Positions 15,652 to 25,306 of a DNA stretch of 64,000 nucleotides are shown here, in pieces. The notes beneath the pieces are model-generated. The model had not been told where the DNA came from. It saw nothing but the letters and a program-made list of their open reading frames with translations, and did not search any database. Origin of the DNA: JANELJ01 sp024511395 (GTDB lineage Bacteria; Pseudomonadota; Gammaproteobacteria; GRL18); assembly GCA_963681975.1 (NCBI GenBank), contig OY820613.1, positions 1,860,001-1,924,000 on the forward strand, given 5' to 3'. Position 1 is the first letter of the stretch; each line of letters starts with the position of its first letter. The position numbers and the translations under genes are program-made.

Positions 15652-18084
15652 TTAAACCGGCGGTGGTGCCAGAACTTCCCGCTGGCCATTAGACTGCACC
15701 GGACTGACCACACCAGCCGCCTCCATATCTTCTACCATTCGTGCGGCCCGGTTATAGCCGACTTTCAGGCGGCGTTGTAAACCGGAAATAGAGGCTCTGC
15801 GGGTTTCTGTGACTATGGCCACTGCCTGATCATAAAGCGGATCTGATTCATTTTCGCCGCCTTTATCACCAGGGATCAAACCGGCTGTTGAAACACCTTC
15901 TCCGGTCAGAATTTCATCAATATAATCGGCTTTGCCCCGACTCTTTAAATCATCCACTACGGCATGAACTTCATTGTCGGATACAAAGGCACCGTGTACC
16001 CGCAACGGATAACCCTGTCCGGGCGGCAGGAACAGCATATCACCATGTCCCAGCAGATTTTCAGCCCCCATTTGATCCAGAATGGTTCTGGAGTCAATTT
16101 TTGAGGAGACCTGAAAAGCAATCCGGGTAGGCACATTAGCCTTAATCAGGCCAGTAATAACATCCACCGAAGGTCTTTGTGTGGCAATAATCAGGTGCAG
16201 ACCGGCAGCACGGGCTTTCTGAGCCAGCCGGGCAATCAGTTCTTCGACTTTTTTACCCACAATCATCATCATATCGGCAAATTCATCAATAACAATGACA
16301 ATAAAGGGTAAGGGTTCCAGCTCCGGTGCCAGTTCTTCAAGTCTTAAGGGATTAGGTTCAAACAGGGGATCAAGTATAGGTTCTCCGGCATCAATAGCCG
16401 CTTCTATTTTCTTGTTAAAACCGGCCAGGTTTCTGACCCCCATAGCTGCCATTAACTTATAGCGCCGTTCCATTTCAGCCACACACCAGCGTAGAGCATT
16501 GGCCGCTTCCTTCATATCCGTAACCACCGGTGCCAGAAGATGAGGGATGTCTTCATAAATGGACAGTTCCAACATTTTGGGATCAACCATAATCAGACGC
16601 AGCTGATCCGGCGGAAGCTGGAACAGCATACTGAGGATCATGGAGTTAACGCCTACGGACTTACCTGAACCGGTGGTACCCGCTACCAGTAAGTGTGGCA
16701 TTTTAGCCAGATCGGTCACGATAGGATGACCGGAAATATCATGCCCCAGTCCCAGGGGAATTTTGGCATTAGAGTCAGCAAATTCTCTGGAGCCTAATAT
16801 TTCACTGAAATAGACAATTTCCCGGTGTTCATTAGGGATTTCAATACCCACGGTGGATTTTCCGGCAATGATTTCCACCACACGGATACTGACCACCAGC
16901 ATTGAACGGGCCAGGTCTTTGGATAAATTGGTGATCTGACTAACCTTGATACCTGGAGCTAGCTGAATTTCAAAACGGGTAATCACCGGCCCTTGGCTGA
17001 CTGAAACCACCTGTACATTCAAATTAAAATCAGCCAGTTTATCTTCAATCAGGCGTGATGTATATTCCAGTTGTTCTGGTGAAGTGACATGCTTGGACGG
17101 CTGAGCCTTATCCAGCAGGGATAAGGACGGCAAACGGTCCATAGCATCATGTTCAAACAATTCCGGCTGTTGATCCTTATTAACCCGTTTACTGGGTTTG
17201 TTTGCCTCAAAACGGGGTTCAATTTTAATGGCTTTTTGTGCCTTAAGGGCTGCTTTCTCTGCTTCCCTTTTCGCCTTCAGTGCCTGTTTTTCAATCTGTT
17301 TCTGTTGTTTAAGCTTCTGCTTTTCCTCCAGTTTTAACTGGGATTTAAGCTTGTACTGTTCTGTTTTATCAGCTTTTAAGGCCACCTTTTTTGCACGATA
17401 AGCACGCCATTTATCAATACTACGCTGATAACTATTCAGTACAAACGCACCAATATCATCCATTAAGGACAGCCAGGAAAGACCGGTAAACAGAGTAATA
17501 CCAATTAAAAATAGGGTTAATAATATGAGCGTTGTGCCAACAAAACTGAACCATTGCTGAAGTTGTTCGACAATAACACTGCCCAGTATGCCGCCGGCAT
17601 GATAGGGCAACTCAATAGCAGGATGAAGAAAATGCATACTGGAAATGGCCGTTCCGGCACAGATAGTCAGGATAAAGCCTATGGTACGCAGACTGAAATA
17701 CCAGCCATGAAAAACTTCCTGCTCGTTTCTGCCCCGATAGACCAGCCAGCCGCTATAAAGGATCATCAGTGGAAACAGGTATCCCAAATAGCCGAACAGG
17801 TTCAGTAAAGCGTCAGCAAACCAGGCACCAAATATACCACCCATATTGTGCAGTTTACCCGGATCAATTTTTTCAGAAATACTGTGTGACCAGCCGGGAT
17901 CTGCCAGAGAATAGGTAAACAGGGAAATAAACAGATACAGACTGATTGCGATAAAAAGGAAAAAAATACTTTCCTTAATACCTCGAATCACATTGGCAGA
18001 TAATGGCTTTCTGGTTGTGGCAGAGGCCGTTCTGGTTTTTGCTTTTTTCTTTATGCCAGCTTTCTTTTTTACCGGTTGCGCCAA
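15652..18084 (-). CDS. ftsK: DNA translocase FtsK
   Basis: Anchored at the division septum, FtsK pumps chromosome ends apart and activates XerCD recombination at dif. The 810-residue protein has four or five N-terminal membrane helices (residues about 35-210), then a Lys/Gln/Ala-rich charged linker (KLEEKQKLKQQKQIEKQALK region) that is short compared with E. coli. The RecA-like motor follows, with Walker A VAGTTGSGKSVG near residue 468 and Walker B IVIVIDEFADMM. A C-terminal winged-helix gamma domain (RRASISGLQRRLKVGYNRAARM) recognises KOPS. All parts are present. The usual downstream lolA is absent; a PEBP gene and IS copy B follow. Confidence 0.96.
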   Translation of the reverse strand: MAQPVKKKAGIKKKAKTRTASATTRKPLSANVIRGIKESIFFLFIAISLYLFISLFTYSLADPGWSHSISEKIDPGKLHNMGGIFGAWFADALLNLFGYLGYLFPLMILYSGWLVYRGRNEQEVFHGWYFSLRTIGFILTICAGTAISSMHFLHPAIELPYHAGGILGSVIVEQLQQWFSFVGTTLILLTLFLIGITLFTGLSWLSLMDDIGAFVLNSYQRSIDKWRAYRAKKVALKADKTEQYKLKSQLKLEEKQKLKQQKQIEKQALKAKREAEKAALKAQKAIKIEPRFEANKPSKRVNKDQQPELFEHDAMDRLPSLSLLDKAQPSKHVTSPEQLEYTSRLIEDKLADFNLNVQVVSVSQGPVITRFEIQLAPGIKVSQITNLSKDLARSMLVVSIRVVEIIAGKSTVGIEIPNEHREIVYFSEILGSREFADSNAKIPLGLGHDISGHPIVTDLAKMPHLLVAGTTGSGKSVGVNSMILSMLFQLPPDQLRLIMVDPKMLELSIYEDIPHLLAPVVTDMKEAANALRWCVAEMERRYKLMAAMGVRNLAGFNKKIEAAIDAGEPILDPLFEPNPLRLEELAPELEPLPFIVIVIDEFADMMMIVGKKVEELIARLAQKARAAGLHLIIATQRPSVDVITGLIKANVPTRIAFQVSSKIDSRTILDQMGAENLLGHGDMLFLPPGQGYPLRVHGAFVSDNEVHAVVDDLKSRGKADYIDEILTGEGVSTAGLIPGDKGGENESDPLYDQAVAIVTETRRASISGLQRRLKVGYNRAARMVEDMEAAGVVSPVQSNGQREVLAPPPV

Positions 18085-18195
18085 AATGTGTTAACTCGTT
18101 AAGGTTGCTGCTTTTACTCGTTAAATATTTACTAAATATTTGTTAAAGCTGAAATAAAAAGAATGGTTATAATTATGATTATTTTTAATGTGCGC

Positions 18196-18879
18196 CTATT
18201 TTAAAGCAGGATGGATGATTTCTCCAGCATCAATATTAACACCTTTTTGCAATGCCTCAGATAACTCATCCGGAGCATCCGCCAACTGCAGAGGGTATCA
18301 GACTGGCCGATAAAGACTGTGGTGCGGTTCGAGGAACAGCACCAAGCATATTGGTTACTCCAAAATGAGTGACACCGTGTTTAACAAAAGTGGGCTTTTC
18401 ATAAGTGGTTGGACGGGTTGTTTCAATACAGCCGCCCTGATCCACAGAAATATCAATAATAACACTGCCCTTCTGCATCCCGGCAACATCCTGCTCACTG
18501 ACCAGATGTGGGGCTTTCTGGCCCACCAGCAATACTGCACCGATTAATAAATCGACATTCTGAATATGCTCTGCTATGGCCGATGGGTAAGGATATAAGG
18601 CCGTGATATTATGCCCCAGAGCACGCATCCCGACCATTTTTGTCCCGATTACGATCAAACACAACCACTTCAGTCCTAAGACCGACCGCCAGATGAGCCG
18701 CTGCCCCCCTGCAACTCATACTGTTCATTGCTATAACCGCTTAACAAACCAGCTCCAGCCTGTATAAATACCTCATGACCATAGCTAATCAGCTGAGCAA
18801 CAGCATCGGGAACCAGTACCACCCGCCCTTCTCTGGGTTTAATTTCTGTTGGTACTGCTATTTTCATGGTTTTCCTCAC
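18196..18879 (-). pseudogene. ald: Alanine dehydrogenase, decayed
   Basis: Pieces of an Ald protein (normally about 370 residues) lie in order: MKIAVPTEIKPREGRVVLVP...GHEVFIQAGAGLLSGYSN at the N-terminus, then YPYPSAIAEHIQNVDLLIGAVL...GSVIIDISVDQGGCIETTRPTT...GVTHFGVTNMLGAVPRTA, then, in another frame, ADAPDELSEALQKGVNIDAGE at the end. About 110 residues, including most of the substrate domain, are missing after residue 60, and there are frameshifts near 18690 and 18300. The NAD- and pyruvate-site motifs that remain show it was a real ald gene. It lies between ftsK and trxB. Confidence 0.88.
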
Positions 18880-19009
18880 TGCTCCGGTTCATCGAATGAA
18901 TAAGTATTAAACACTTGGAATCAATTTAAATGCCCCCATACTTGCTGTATATTACTGTATATGATTTTTCCCTTTTTTCCACTACTCTTTTTTCAGATGG
19001 AGTTCATTT

Positions 19010-19963
19010 ATGAGCGATGTTAAACACTGCAAACTTTTAATTCTCGGTTCCGGCCCTGCCGGTTATACAGCTGCCGTTTATGCGGCCAGAGCGAATCTTG
19101 ACCCGGTACTTGTAACCGGTATGGAACAGGGCGGCCAGCTGATGACCACCACTGAAGTGGATAACTGGCCGGGTGATCCGGAGGGTCTTATGGGGCCGGA
19201 TCTAATGGAAAGAATGCGTAAACATGCAGAACGTTTTAACACCGAAATTATATTTGACTATATTAATGAAGTGGATCTGCAGACCCGCCCCTTCAAGCTC
19301 AAGGGTGATTCCAGCAGCTATACCTGCGACGCCCTGATTATTGCCACGGGTGCTTCCGCCCGCTATTTGGGTCTGGAATCAGAAGAAGCCTTCAAAGGGC
19401 GCGGTGTTTCCGGCTGTGCCACCTGTGATGGTTTCTTTTATAAAAACCAGAAAGTTATCGTTGTCGGCGGCGGTAATACCGCCGTAGAAGAAGCCTTATA
19501 CCTGTCCAATATTGCATCAGAAGTCACTATTGTCCACCGCCGTGACAAATTCAGTTCAGAAAAAATCCTAGCAGACAAACTGATAGAAAAATCCAAAACA
19601 GGCAATATCAATATTGAGTGGAATGCCCAGATAAATGAAATTCTGGGTGATGATGCCGGAGTAACCGGTGCCCGTATTAAAAGTACTGTAGATGGTTCCA
19701 CTAAAGAAATTGAAGCCATGGGTGTATTTATTGCTATTGGTCACAAACCCAATACCGCCATGTTTGAAGGCCAGCTGGAAATGGATCATGGCTATATCAA
19801 AACTCAGAAAGGTTCAGAAGGCAATACCACTATGACCAGTATTGAAGGCGTATTTGCGGCCGGTGATGTCGCCGACCATGTTTATCGTCAGGCTATTACT
19901 TCTGCCGGAACAGGCTGTATGGCTGCTCTGGACGCTGAGCGTTATCTGGATAAGGACGAGTAA
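19010..19963 (+). CDS. trxB: Thioredoxin reductase
   Basis: NADPH-dependent flavoenzyme that reduces thioredoxin in the cytosol. The 317-residue sequence has the FAD dinucleotide motif GSGPAGYTAAVYAARA (about residues 12-27), the redox-active CATCDG (Cys136, Cys139), the NADPH motif GGGNTAVEEALYLSN (about 154) and the C-terminal FAD motif GVFAAGDVADHVYRQ. GGAG lies 7-10 bases before the ATG. It is transcribed divergently from the ald remnant and ftsK. An IS4-type element begins 126 bases after its stop. Confidence 0.97.
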   Translation: MSDVKHCKLLILGSGPAGYTAAVYAARANLDPVLVTGMEQGGQLMTTTEVDNWPGDPEGLMGPDLMERMRKHAERFNTEIIFDYINEVDLQTRPFKLKGDSSSYTCDALIIATGASARYLGLESEEAFKGRGVSGCATCDGFFYKNQKVIVVGGGNTAVEEALYLSNIASEVTIVHRRDKFSSEKILADKLIEKSKTGNINIEWNAQINEILGDDAGVTGARIKSTVDGSTKEIEAMGVFIAIGHKPNTAMFEGQLEMDHGYIKTQKGSEGNTTMTSIEGVFAAGDVADHVYRQAITSAGTGCMAALDAERYLDKDE

Positions 19964-20183
19964 TTTTTCCTGTTTTCCTCCTTCATAGTTTTGAAGGGGG
20001 AAACACTCAATATTCCATAATGTAAATTGCTTATCTGTCCTGTCTGTTACATAATAAAATTTTATTTAAGGTCTTATGTTAAAAACCACCTAAAGTTTAG
20101 AGCGACAGCTCACCCTTGAGAGTCCTGTTTCGCTCATACGTTCTTTAACAATTTGTTTATAACCGGCTGTTTTGAAATTGTTT

Positions 20184-20685
20184 TTATAACAAATCTTCAA
20201 ATCGCCTTAAAATATCCGTATCCGGTGGCTGGAATTTTTGGGACTTACCATCCCACCAGTCCCTGACCCTAACCTGCGAAAAATACCTTATCAGTCCCAT
20301 TCGTATTCTTCCGGCAGTAATGGGTGTATTCTTTCGCCAGGGCGTATTATCAATTAAGCGCAATACCGGGTCCGGACATTTAATAGCCCGCAATTGAGGT
20401 ATAATATACCCCAGAGCAATAATGTGTACCCATCGATGTAACACCTTCCGGATTTTCTGCCAGGTCTGTTTCATGCCCCGGGTATTTTTTAACTGATTGA
20501 ACAAGGGCTCAATCGACCAGCGCTTTTCATAAGCGACAATAATATCCAGACCACTTAACTGCATATCTGTTGACAGTAATAGACGTGGTCTTTTTTTCCC
20601 TTTAGAGTCCTCAAACTCACACCAGACAAAGCATACCGACTGGCCATTCAGAAAGCGGGCTTTAGCCACTGCTGTTCGGTAATTA
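20184..20685 (-). pseudogene. IS4-type b transposase, C-terminal part (copy 1)
   Basis: Encodes the last 165 or so residues: YRTAVAKARFLNGQSVCFVW, then IVAYEKRWSIEPLFNQLKN, which carries the catalytic Glu and the YREK-like motif of IS4-superfamily transposases, and a basic C-terminus. It is separated from its N-terminal part (22184-22969) by IS5-like copy C. Removing copy C and one TAATTA restores the junction QQVN-YRTAV. Confidence 0.82.
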
Positions 20686-22183
20686 GTCTGCCCTGAATAA
20701 AACATAGTGCATTGATTTATAAAGAAATATTTCTTGATTATGGATGTTAAATTTGCAGGTTTTTGGTAAAATAAGCCTTATTACCTTGCAAATTTCCAGA
20801 CCAGAATGAAGCCAGAGAAACAGCCAAAAATACCTCAGGAAGACCTGTTCAGGATGCGCCTTGAAAACATGCTGGACATAAACCATGAGTTGATTAAGTT
20901 ATCAAAACACATAGATTGGGAAAGTCCTGATAAAGAATGGGGCGCTCTGTTTGTATCCACTAAAGGTGCTCCTGCCATACGCACTCGATTGATTGCAGGA
21001 TTGCATTACCTGAAACACCTGCATGATTTATCGGATGAACAGGTAGTAAAAGGCTGGACAGAAAATCCGTACTGGCAGTATTTCTGTGGTGAAGAATACT
21101 TTCAGCATAAAATGCCTATACACCCTGTGACCATGACCAAATGGCGTAACCGGCTGGGTAAATCAGGCAGTGAAAAATTACTGATTGAAACCATTAAAGC
21201 CGGACTAAAGAGTAAAACCATAAAGCCCGGCAGTTTAAAGAAAGTCACGGTAGATACTACCGTACAGGAAAAGAACATCGCTTTTCCAACCGATTCAAAG
21301 CTCCTGAACAAAGCCAGAGAAAACCTGGTTAAACTGTCCAAAGAGCACGGTATTAAACTGCGTCAGAACTATAATCGGGTTGGGCCGCAATATGTACTAA
21401 TGGCCAGTCGTTATGCTCATGCAAAACAGTTTAAACGCATGAAGAAAATGAACAATAAACTGAAATCCCGTTTAGGTCGTGTTAAACGGGATATTGAACG
21501 ACAACTGCCCAACTATTCTGTTGATATTCAGTCTCTGTTTGAAGTAGCTCTAAAACAGGCTCAGAAACTGATTGAGCAGGAGCAGCACAGTAAAAACAAG
21601 CTTTACAGTTTACATGCACCGGAAGTCGAGTGTATCAGTAAAGGCAAAGCTCATAAGCCTTATGAATTTGGAGTTAAAACCAGTATCGCGGTAACTAACA
21701 AGGAAGGCTTTGTTATTGGTGCTCAAAGTTGTCCGGGCAATCCTTATGATGGACATACCTTGCTGCCACAACTGGAACAGATAAAACAGTTTACAGCCGT
21801 ACAACCGGAACACTGCTTTGTTGACCGGGGTTATCGTGGACATGAAGTAAAAGACACTAAAGTTTTTATCTCAGGTCAGAAGCGAGGCGTTACCCGAAGT
21901 ATTAAAAAGGCATTAAAACGGCGCAGTGCGATTGAGCCTGAAATTGGTCATATGAAAAACGATGGCCGTTTAGACCGCTGCTACCTCAAAGGTGCAGTCG
22001 GTGATGCCATTAATGTGGTTATGGTAGCCGCTGGACATAACTTAAGAAAGATCCTCAATAAGCTCCGGCTTTTGTGGCTCAAAATTATTTCCGGTTTGAT
22101 GGGGTCTTTTATCAAACCGGGGCAATCAGCTGCTTTAAACCTGGCTTGATGTCAGGCTTAAAACGGTATTATTCAGGTTGAAC
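20686..22183 (+). mobile_element. IS5-like element, copy C
   Basis: A complete 1498-bp copy with exact 6-bp duplication TAATTA (20680-20685 and 22184-22189), inserted into the transposase gene of IS4-type element b. The left end is GTCTGCCCTGAATAAAACATAG and the right end GGTATTATTCAGGTTGAAC. Between the left end and the transposase start lies the conserved inverted repeat AAATTTGCA (20749-20757) / TGCAAATTT (20787-20795). Confidence 0.95.
20806..22149 (+). CDS. IS5-family-like transposase, copy C
   Basis: Intact 447-residue transposase with the triad VTVDTT / VDRGYRGHE / SAIEPEIGH. It differs from copy D only at a handful of residues (for example Lys/Glu in the MKPEKQPK start and Thr/Ala in GVKTS/AIAVTN). 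The bases before the ATG (CAGACCAGA) are a poor ribosome site, and the inverted repeat ends 10 bases upstream, so translation is probably weak or regulated. Confidence 0.92.
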   Translation: MKPEKQPKIPQEDLFRMRLENMLDINHELIKLSKHIDWESPDKEWGALFVSTKGAPAIRTRLIAGLHYLKHLHDLSDEQVVKGWTENPYWQYFCGEEYFQHKMPIHPVTMTKWRNRLGKSGSEKLLIETIKAGLKSKTIKPGSLKKVTVDTTVQEKNIAFPTDSKLLNKARENLVKLSKEHGIKLRQNYNRVGPQYVLMASRYAHAKQFKRMKKMNNKLKSRLGRVKRDIERQLPNYSVDIQSLFEVALKQAQKLIEQEQHSKNKLYSLHAPEVECISKGKAHKPYEFGVKTSIAVTNKEGFVIGAQSCPGNPYDGHTLLPQLEQIKQFTAVQPEHCFVDRGYRGHEVKDTKVFISGQKRGVTRSIKKALKRRSAIEPEIGHMKNDGRLDRCYLKGAVGDAINVVMVAAGHNLRKILNKLRLLWLKIISGLMGSFIKPGQSAALNLA

Positions 22184-22969
22184 TAATTAACCTGCTGTTC
22201 ACGTCCATACAGGTGTACGGTTTCCTTATTTAAAGGTAGCCGTTTAATTTCTTCTTTTGTATAACGTGTCCCATATTTTCCGGGTCGTCCCCGGCCTTTA
22301 CCTTGCCAGGGTCGTTTATATAATACGGTATCGATTCGTACCTGACCTATAACCGTCATATTATAAGCCTGTACCGGTTCAATAAAAGAACGGCGCATAT
22401 ACCAACTGTCCACCAATACAGTAACCGCTTTATCTTTTAGCGGTTCCATCAATGCCCGGATAAAACTTCGGGCAATCACCAGTTTACCACTGTTACCGGC
22501 CTGTGGTGTTAAACGTAATAACAATGGCAGAGGCGTATTACAGCCAGAACGCTTAACAATCGCAGCCAGTGCTACCCGGCATTGCCCTCTGACATACCGG
22601 GACAGATTGGTTTTATTACTATGCTGGTGGTGTATCTGACTCATGGGTGCCTTTTTGGAATGGCGCAGCACGATAGAGTCATCTATGGCCAGATAAACCG
22701 GATTATCCCCAAACAGTTTTAGAAACAGGGCCGTCCACTGTCTCATCAGTTTAAGATAAGACCACTGACCGGTTTCAAGCCATTTATAATAACCGGGCCA
22801 TTGTCTGGCCATGTCCACTATCCAGATAGCACTGGTTACAAACCCTGATTGAGTTAATAATTAGTAACTCAATAAAGGTTTTTGCGCTCCTAAGGGGTAG
22901 CGCTCGGGTTAAAAATGTTATGTAATAAAACAGTTCACTGGGGATATTGCTGTATCCTTTGGTGTGCAT
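22184..22969 (-). pseudogene. IS4-type b transposase, N-terminal part (copy 1), frameshifted
   Basis: Starts at ATG 22969 after GGAGGCCGCA with MHTKGYSNIPSELFYYIT, then ALPLRSAKTFIELL. A frameshift lies near 22850-22860, after which the frame continues SGFVTSAIWIVDMARQWPGYYKWLE with catalytic Asp in YLAIDDSIVLRHSK and in TVLVDSWYMRRSF. It breaks at GREQQVN where copy C entered. Both the frameshift and the insertion inactivate this copy. Confidence 0.8.
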
Positions 22970-23119
22970 TGCGGCCTCCAGAAGTTTGTTTTTTCTTACT
23001 GAAGACCGCAATGCTGCCGAATTTTTGTCAACTGTTTTTTGCTTTTTTTTACATTTTTTTCCTGTTTTTACTGAATTATTTTGTTTACCTCGGAGTAACG
23101 GGTGTCCCTTGATGAAGTT

Positions 23120-23185
23120 AAGACCTGTTCAGGATGCGCCTTGAAAACATGCTGGACATAAACCATGAGTTGATTAAGTTATCAA
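23120..23185 (+). repeat. 66-bp piece of IS5-like element pasted into the IS4-type b leader
   Basis: The segment from AAGACCTGTTCAGG to AAGTTATCAA equals part of the 5' coding region of the 447-residue transposase. The other two copies of this leader (near 43410 and 62863) lack it and read straight through, TGATGAAGTTTCGACAG. It has no terminal repeats and no target duplication, so it did not arrive by ordinary transposition. It is placed at the foot of a hairpin conserved in the other copies. Confidence 0.8.
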
Positions 23186-23370
23186 TCGACAGCAGGGAGG
23201 CTGTTGAAAAGCATCCATGGATGGATTCACGGCGGCTTCAGCAAGGGATACCCGGTTCCTGTTACGGACTATCGATTAACTGAGGTAATCAATAAATTTT
23301 AAATGATTCTCCTTTTTGGGGGAGCTGAAACTCTAAACTTTAGTTAAAAACTACTTCTAGGACACAAATT

Positions 23371-24723
23371 ATGGCAAAACCTCATTTATTCCCTCGTTTC
23401 ACTAAAAATTCCATTAATACAGCTCTGTCCTCTATGCTTATAGCAGGCAGCAGTTTTCTTGCCTGTATTTCAGCACAGGCAGAAAATATACTGGAAGTAT
23501 ATGGAATGGCTTTTCAGACCGATCCGGTTCTGAAACAGATTATTGCCCAGAGACAATCGGTAGGTGAAGGTTCGGTTCAGGCTATCTCAAGGTTTCTGCC
23601 TTTTATTGGCCTGAGTGGCACTACTCAAAAAGTTACTTCGGATTATGCAGGTTCCCCATCATACAGCTCTAACCGACACGGCTATAGTGTTGATTTAAAT
23701 CAGAGTATTTTTGATAATCAGAACTACGTTAATTACCGAATTTCCAATTTTCAGATAAGCAAAGCCGAAGCTCAGCTTAGTGCAGCTCAGCAGGATCTGA
23801 TTATCCGGACAGCAGATGCTTATTTTTCTGTACTCTCGGCTATGGATACTCTGGAATTTGCCAAAGCACAGAGAAAAGCCATTGGCCGGCAATTAGAACA
23901 GGCCAAACGGCGTTATGAAGTCGGTATTATTGCCATAACAGACGTACATGAAGCACAGGCCGGCTATGATAGTGCCCATGCCCAGGTCATTGCAGCAGAA
24001 AACAGCTTACAGGTTGCCAAGGAAACCCTGAGAGAATTAACTGGGCAATATATTATAGAGCAGGTTTCCCCACTGGCTGATAAAATCCCTTTGGATCCGC
24101 CTAATCCTGCTAAAATTCAGCACTGGGTTGACCAGGCTCTGACAGGCAACTATACCCTGCTTGCTGCTAAAGAAGACACTGAAGTACAACGGGAAAATAT
24201 CAACTTACAACGCTCAGGCCATTATCCTACTTTAAGATTAACAGCCTCTTATGGTTACAATAAAAGTGATTTTTTCAGCCGTACTACTCAAAATCATGAA
24301 AAGGCTATTGGTCTTAATCTTTCCATCCCTATTTATGAAGGCAATGCGGTCACCTCCAGAACCCGTCAGGCTCAATATGATTTTCAGCGCAGCCAGGATT
24401 ACTATAATGAAGTCCGTAATGCTACAGAAAAAAATACCCGTAGCAGTTATCTGAACGTCATCTCCGAAGTCAGTCGTGTGGAAGCATTAAAACAGGCCGT
24501 TATTTCCAGTGAAAGCGCATTAAAAGCCACTGAAGCCGGTTTTGAAGTGGGCACCCGGACAATTGTGGACGTTCTGAATGTTCAGCGCGATCTCTATCGT
24601 GCCAAACAGGATCATTCTATTGCCCGTTATACCTATATTCTTAATGTACTGAGGCTTAAGCAGGCTTCCGGTGATCTGGCCCGGGCCGATCTGGAAACTG
24701 TGAACGGCTGGTTGGAAAAATAA
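23371..24723 (+). CDS. tolC: TolC-family outer-membrane channel
   Basis: A 450-residue outer-membrane efflux/export duct. The N-terminus (MAKPHLFPRFTKNS...AGSSFLACISAQAEN) is a signal peptide cleaved after about residue 37. Two tandem OEP repeats follow, each with long alpha-helical coiled coil: DAYFSVLSAMDTLEFAKAQ / RRYEVGIIAITDVHEAQAGY and AGFEVGTRTIVDVLNVQRDLY, the hallmark of TolC. It forms a trimeric tunnel for RND, ABC or MFS pumps and type I secretion. AGGACA lies 7-12 bases before the ATG. The IS4-type b element ends 27 bp upstream, so the native promoter has been displaced or lost. Confidence 0.92.
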   Translation: MAKPHLFPRFTKNSINTALSSMLIAGSSFLACISAQAENILEVYGMAFQTDPVLKQIIAQRQSVGEGSVQAISRFLPFIGLSGTTQKVTSDYAGSPSYSSNRHGYSVDLNQSIFDNQNYVNYRISNFQISKAEAQLSAAQQDLIIRTADAYFSVLSAMDTLEFAKAQRKAIGRQLEQAKRRYEVGIIAITDVHEAQAGYDSAHAQVIAAENSLQVAKETLRELTGQYIIEQVSPLADKIPLDPPNPAKIQHWVDQALTGNYTLLAAKEDTEVQRENINLQRSGHYPTLRLTASYGYNKSDFFSRTTQNHEKAIGLNLSIPIYEGNAVTSRTRQAQYDFQRSQDYYNEVRNATEKNTRSSYLNVISEVSRVEALKQAVISSESALKATEAGFEVGTRTIVDVLNVQRDLYRAKQDHSIARYTYILNVLRLKQASGDLARADLETVNGWLEK

Positions 24724-24754
24724 ATTTGTAAGCATTACAAATTAGTTACTGGAA

Positions 24755-24920
24755 TTATAGTTTATCCCATAAGTTATCAAAACGTGCCGTTCTGGCTTTC
24801 CGGGAGGGTGTTTCTACTGCTGAGTCAGCTCTGTCAAACAGGTACAGATTATAATCCAGTACTTCATCTACTTTCTGACTGAGTTTAATATTTATCTCTC
24901 CCGTCTTATGGATTAATTTA
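24755..24920 (-). pseudogene. C-terminal remnant of an unrecognised gene cut by IS982
   Basis: A frame coming out of the IS982 left end reads LIHKTGEINIKLSQKVDEVL, then DYNLYLFDRADSAVETPSRK, and ends ARFDNLWDKL with TAA at 24757-24755. The composition looks like real coding sequence, and it ends cleanly between IS982 and tolC on the opposite strand. I do not recognise the family. The rest of the gene is not found on the far side of the IS982 nest. Confidence 0.55.
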
Positions 24921-25024
24921 ACCTGAATTCTGGATAAGAACTAAAAAATATTGAACTAAATGCCTGTTTCTCGATCAGATCATTTAATGACCAAATCAAA
25001 TGAATTTGAACAAGGAACAGGCAA

Positions 25025-25214
25025 GTGACTACTATAGATGAATTGTATTGTAATATCGATGATTTCAATCAGGTCTTTTATCCTGAATGGGAAAAAACAC
25101 TGCTGGAATCCGGTGATAAAAAGAGAAGACGACAAGGTGTAATGAGCCCCAGTGAACTGATGACTATCCTGATTAACTTTCATCAGTCACATTACAAAGA
25201 TTTTAAGAGTTATT
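25025..25214 (+). pseudogene. IS982 transposase, N-terminal part
   Basis: MTTIDELYCNIDDFNQVFYP, then RRRQGVMSPSELMTILINFHQSHYKDFKSY is the N-terminal domain of IS982-family transposases. The last codons lie in the 10-bp sequence AAGAGTTATT (25205-25214) that was duplicated when the IS4-type element a entered; the remainder resumes at 28142. Confidence 0.88.
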
Positions 25215-25306
25215 CATAGGTATGATCTTTAGGAATTGAAATGAAGCCAATTTGATGATCAAATAGTTGTTATTCAGGCAATTATTCATCAACAAAAAGG
25301 CTTCAA

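Larger units (their letters stand above)
20090..23343 (-). mobile_element. IS4-type element b, copy 1, split by IS5-like copy C
   Basis: Ends are CTAAAGTTTAGAG at 20090 and the inverted CTCTAAACTTTAG ending at 23343. The flanks TTAAAAACCAC (20079-20089) and TTAAAAACTAC (23344-23354) form an 11-bp target duplication with one difference, as expected for IS4-family elements. The transposase gene runs on the minus strand and is interrupted at TAATTA by copy C. About 370 bp of leader separate the right end from the transposase start; a 66-bp piece of an IS5-like element has been pasted into that leader (23120-23185). The right end lies 27 bp before the tolC start codon. Confidence 0.88.

Noticed and set aside
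19970..20000. Terminator after trxB (CTCCTTCA...TGAAGGGGG)
   Set aside because: The stem is imperfect and no T-run follows on either strand.
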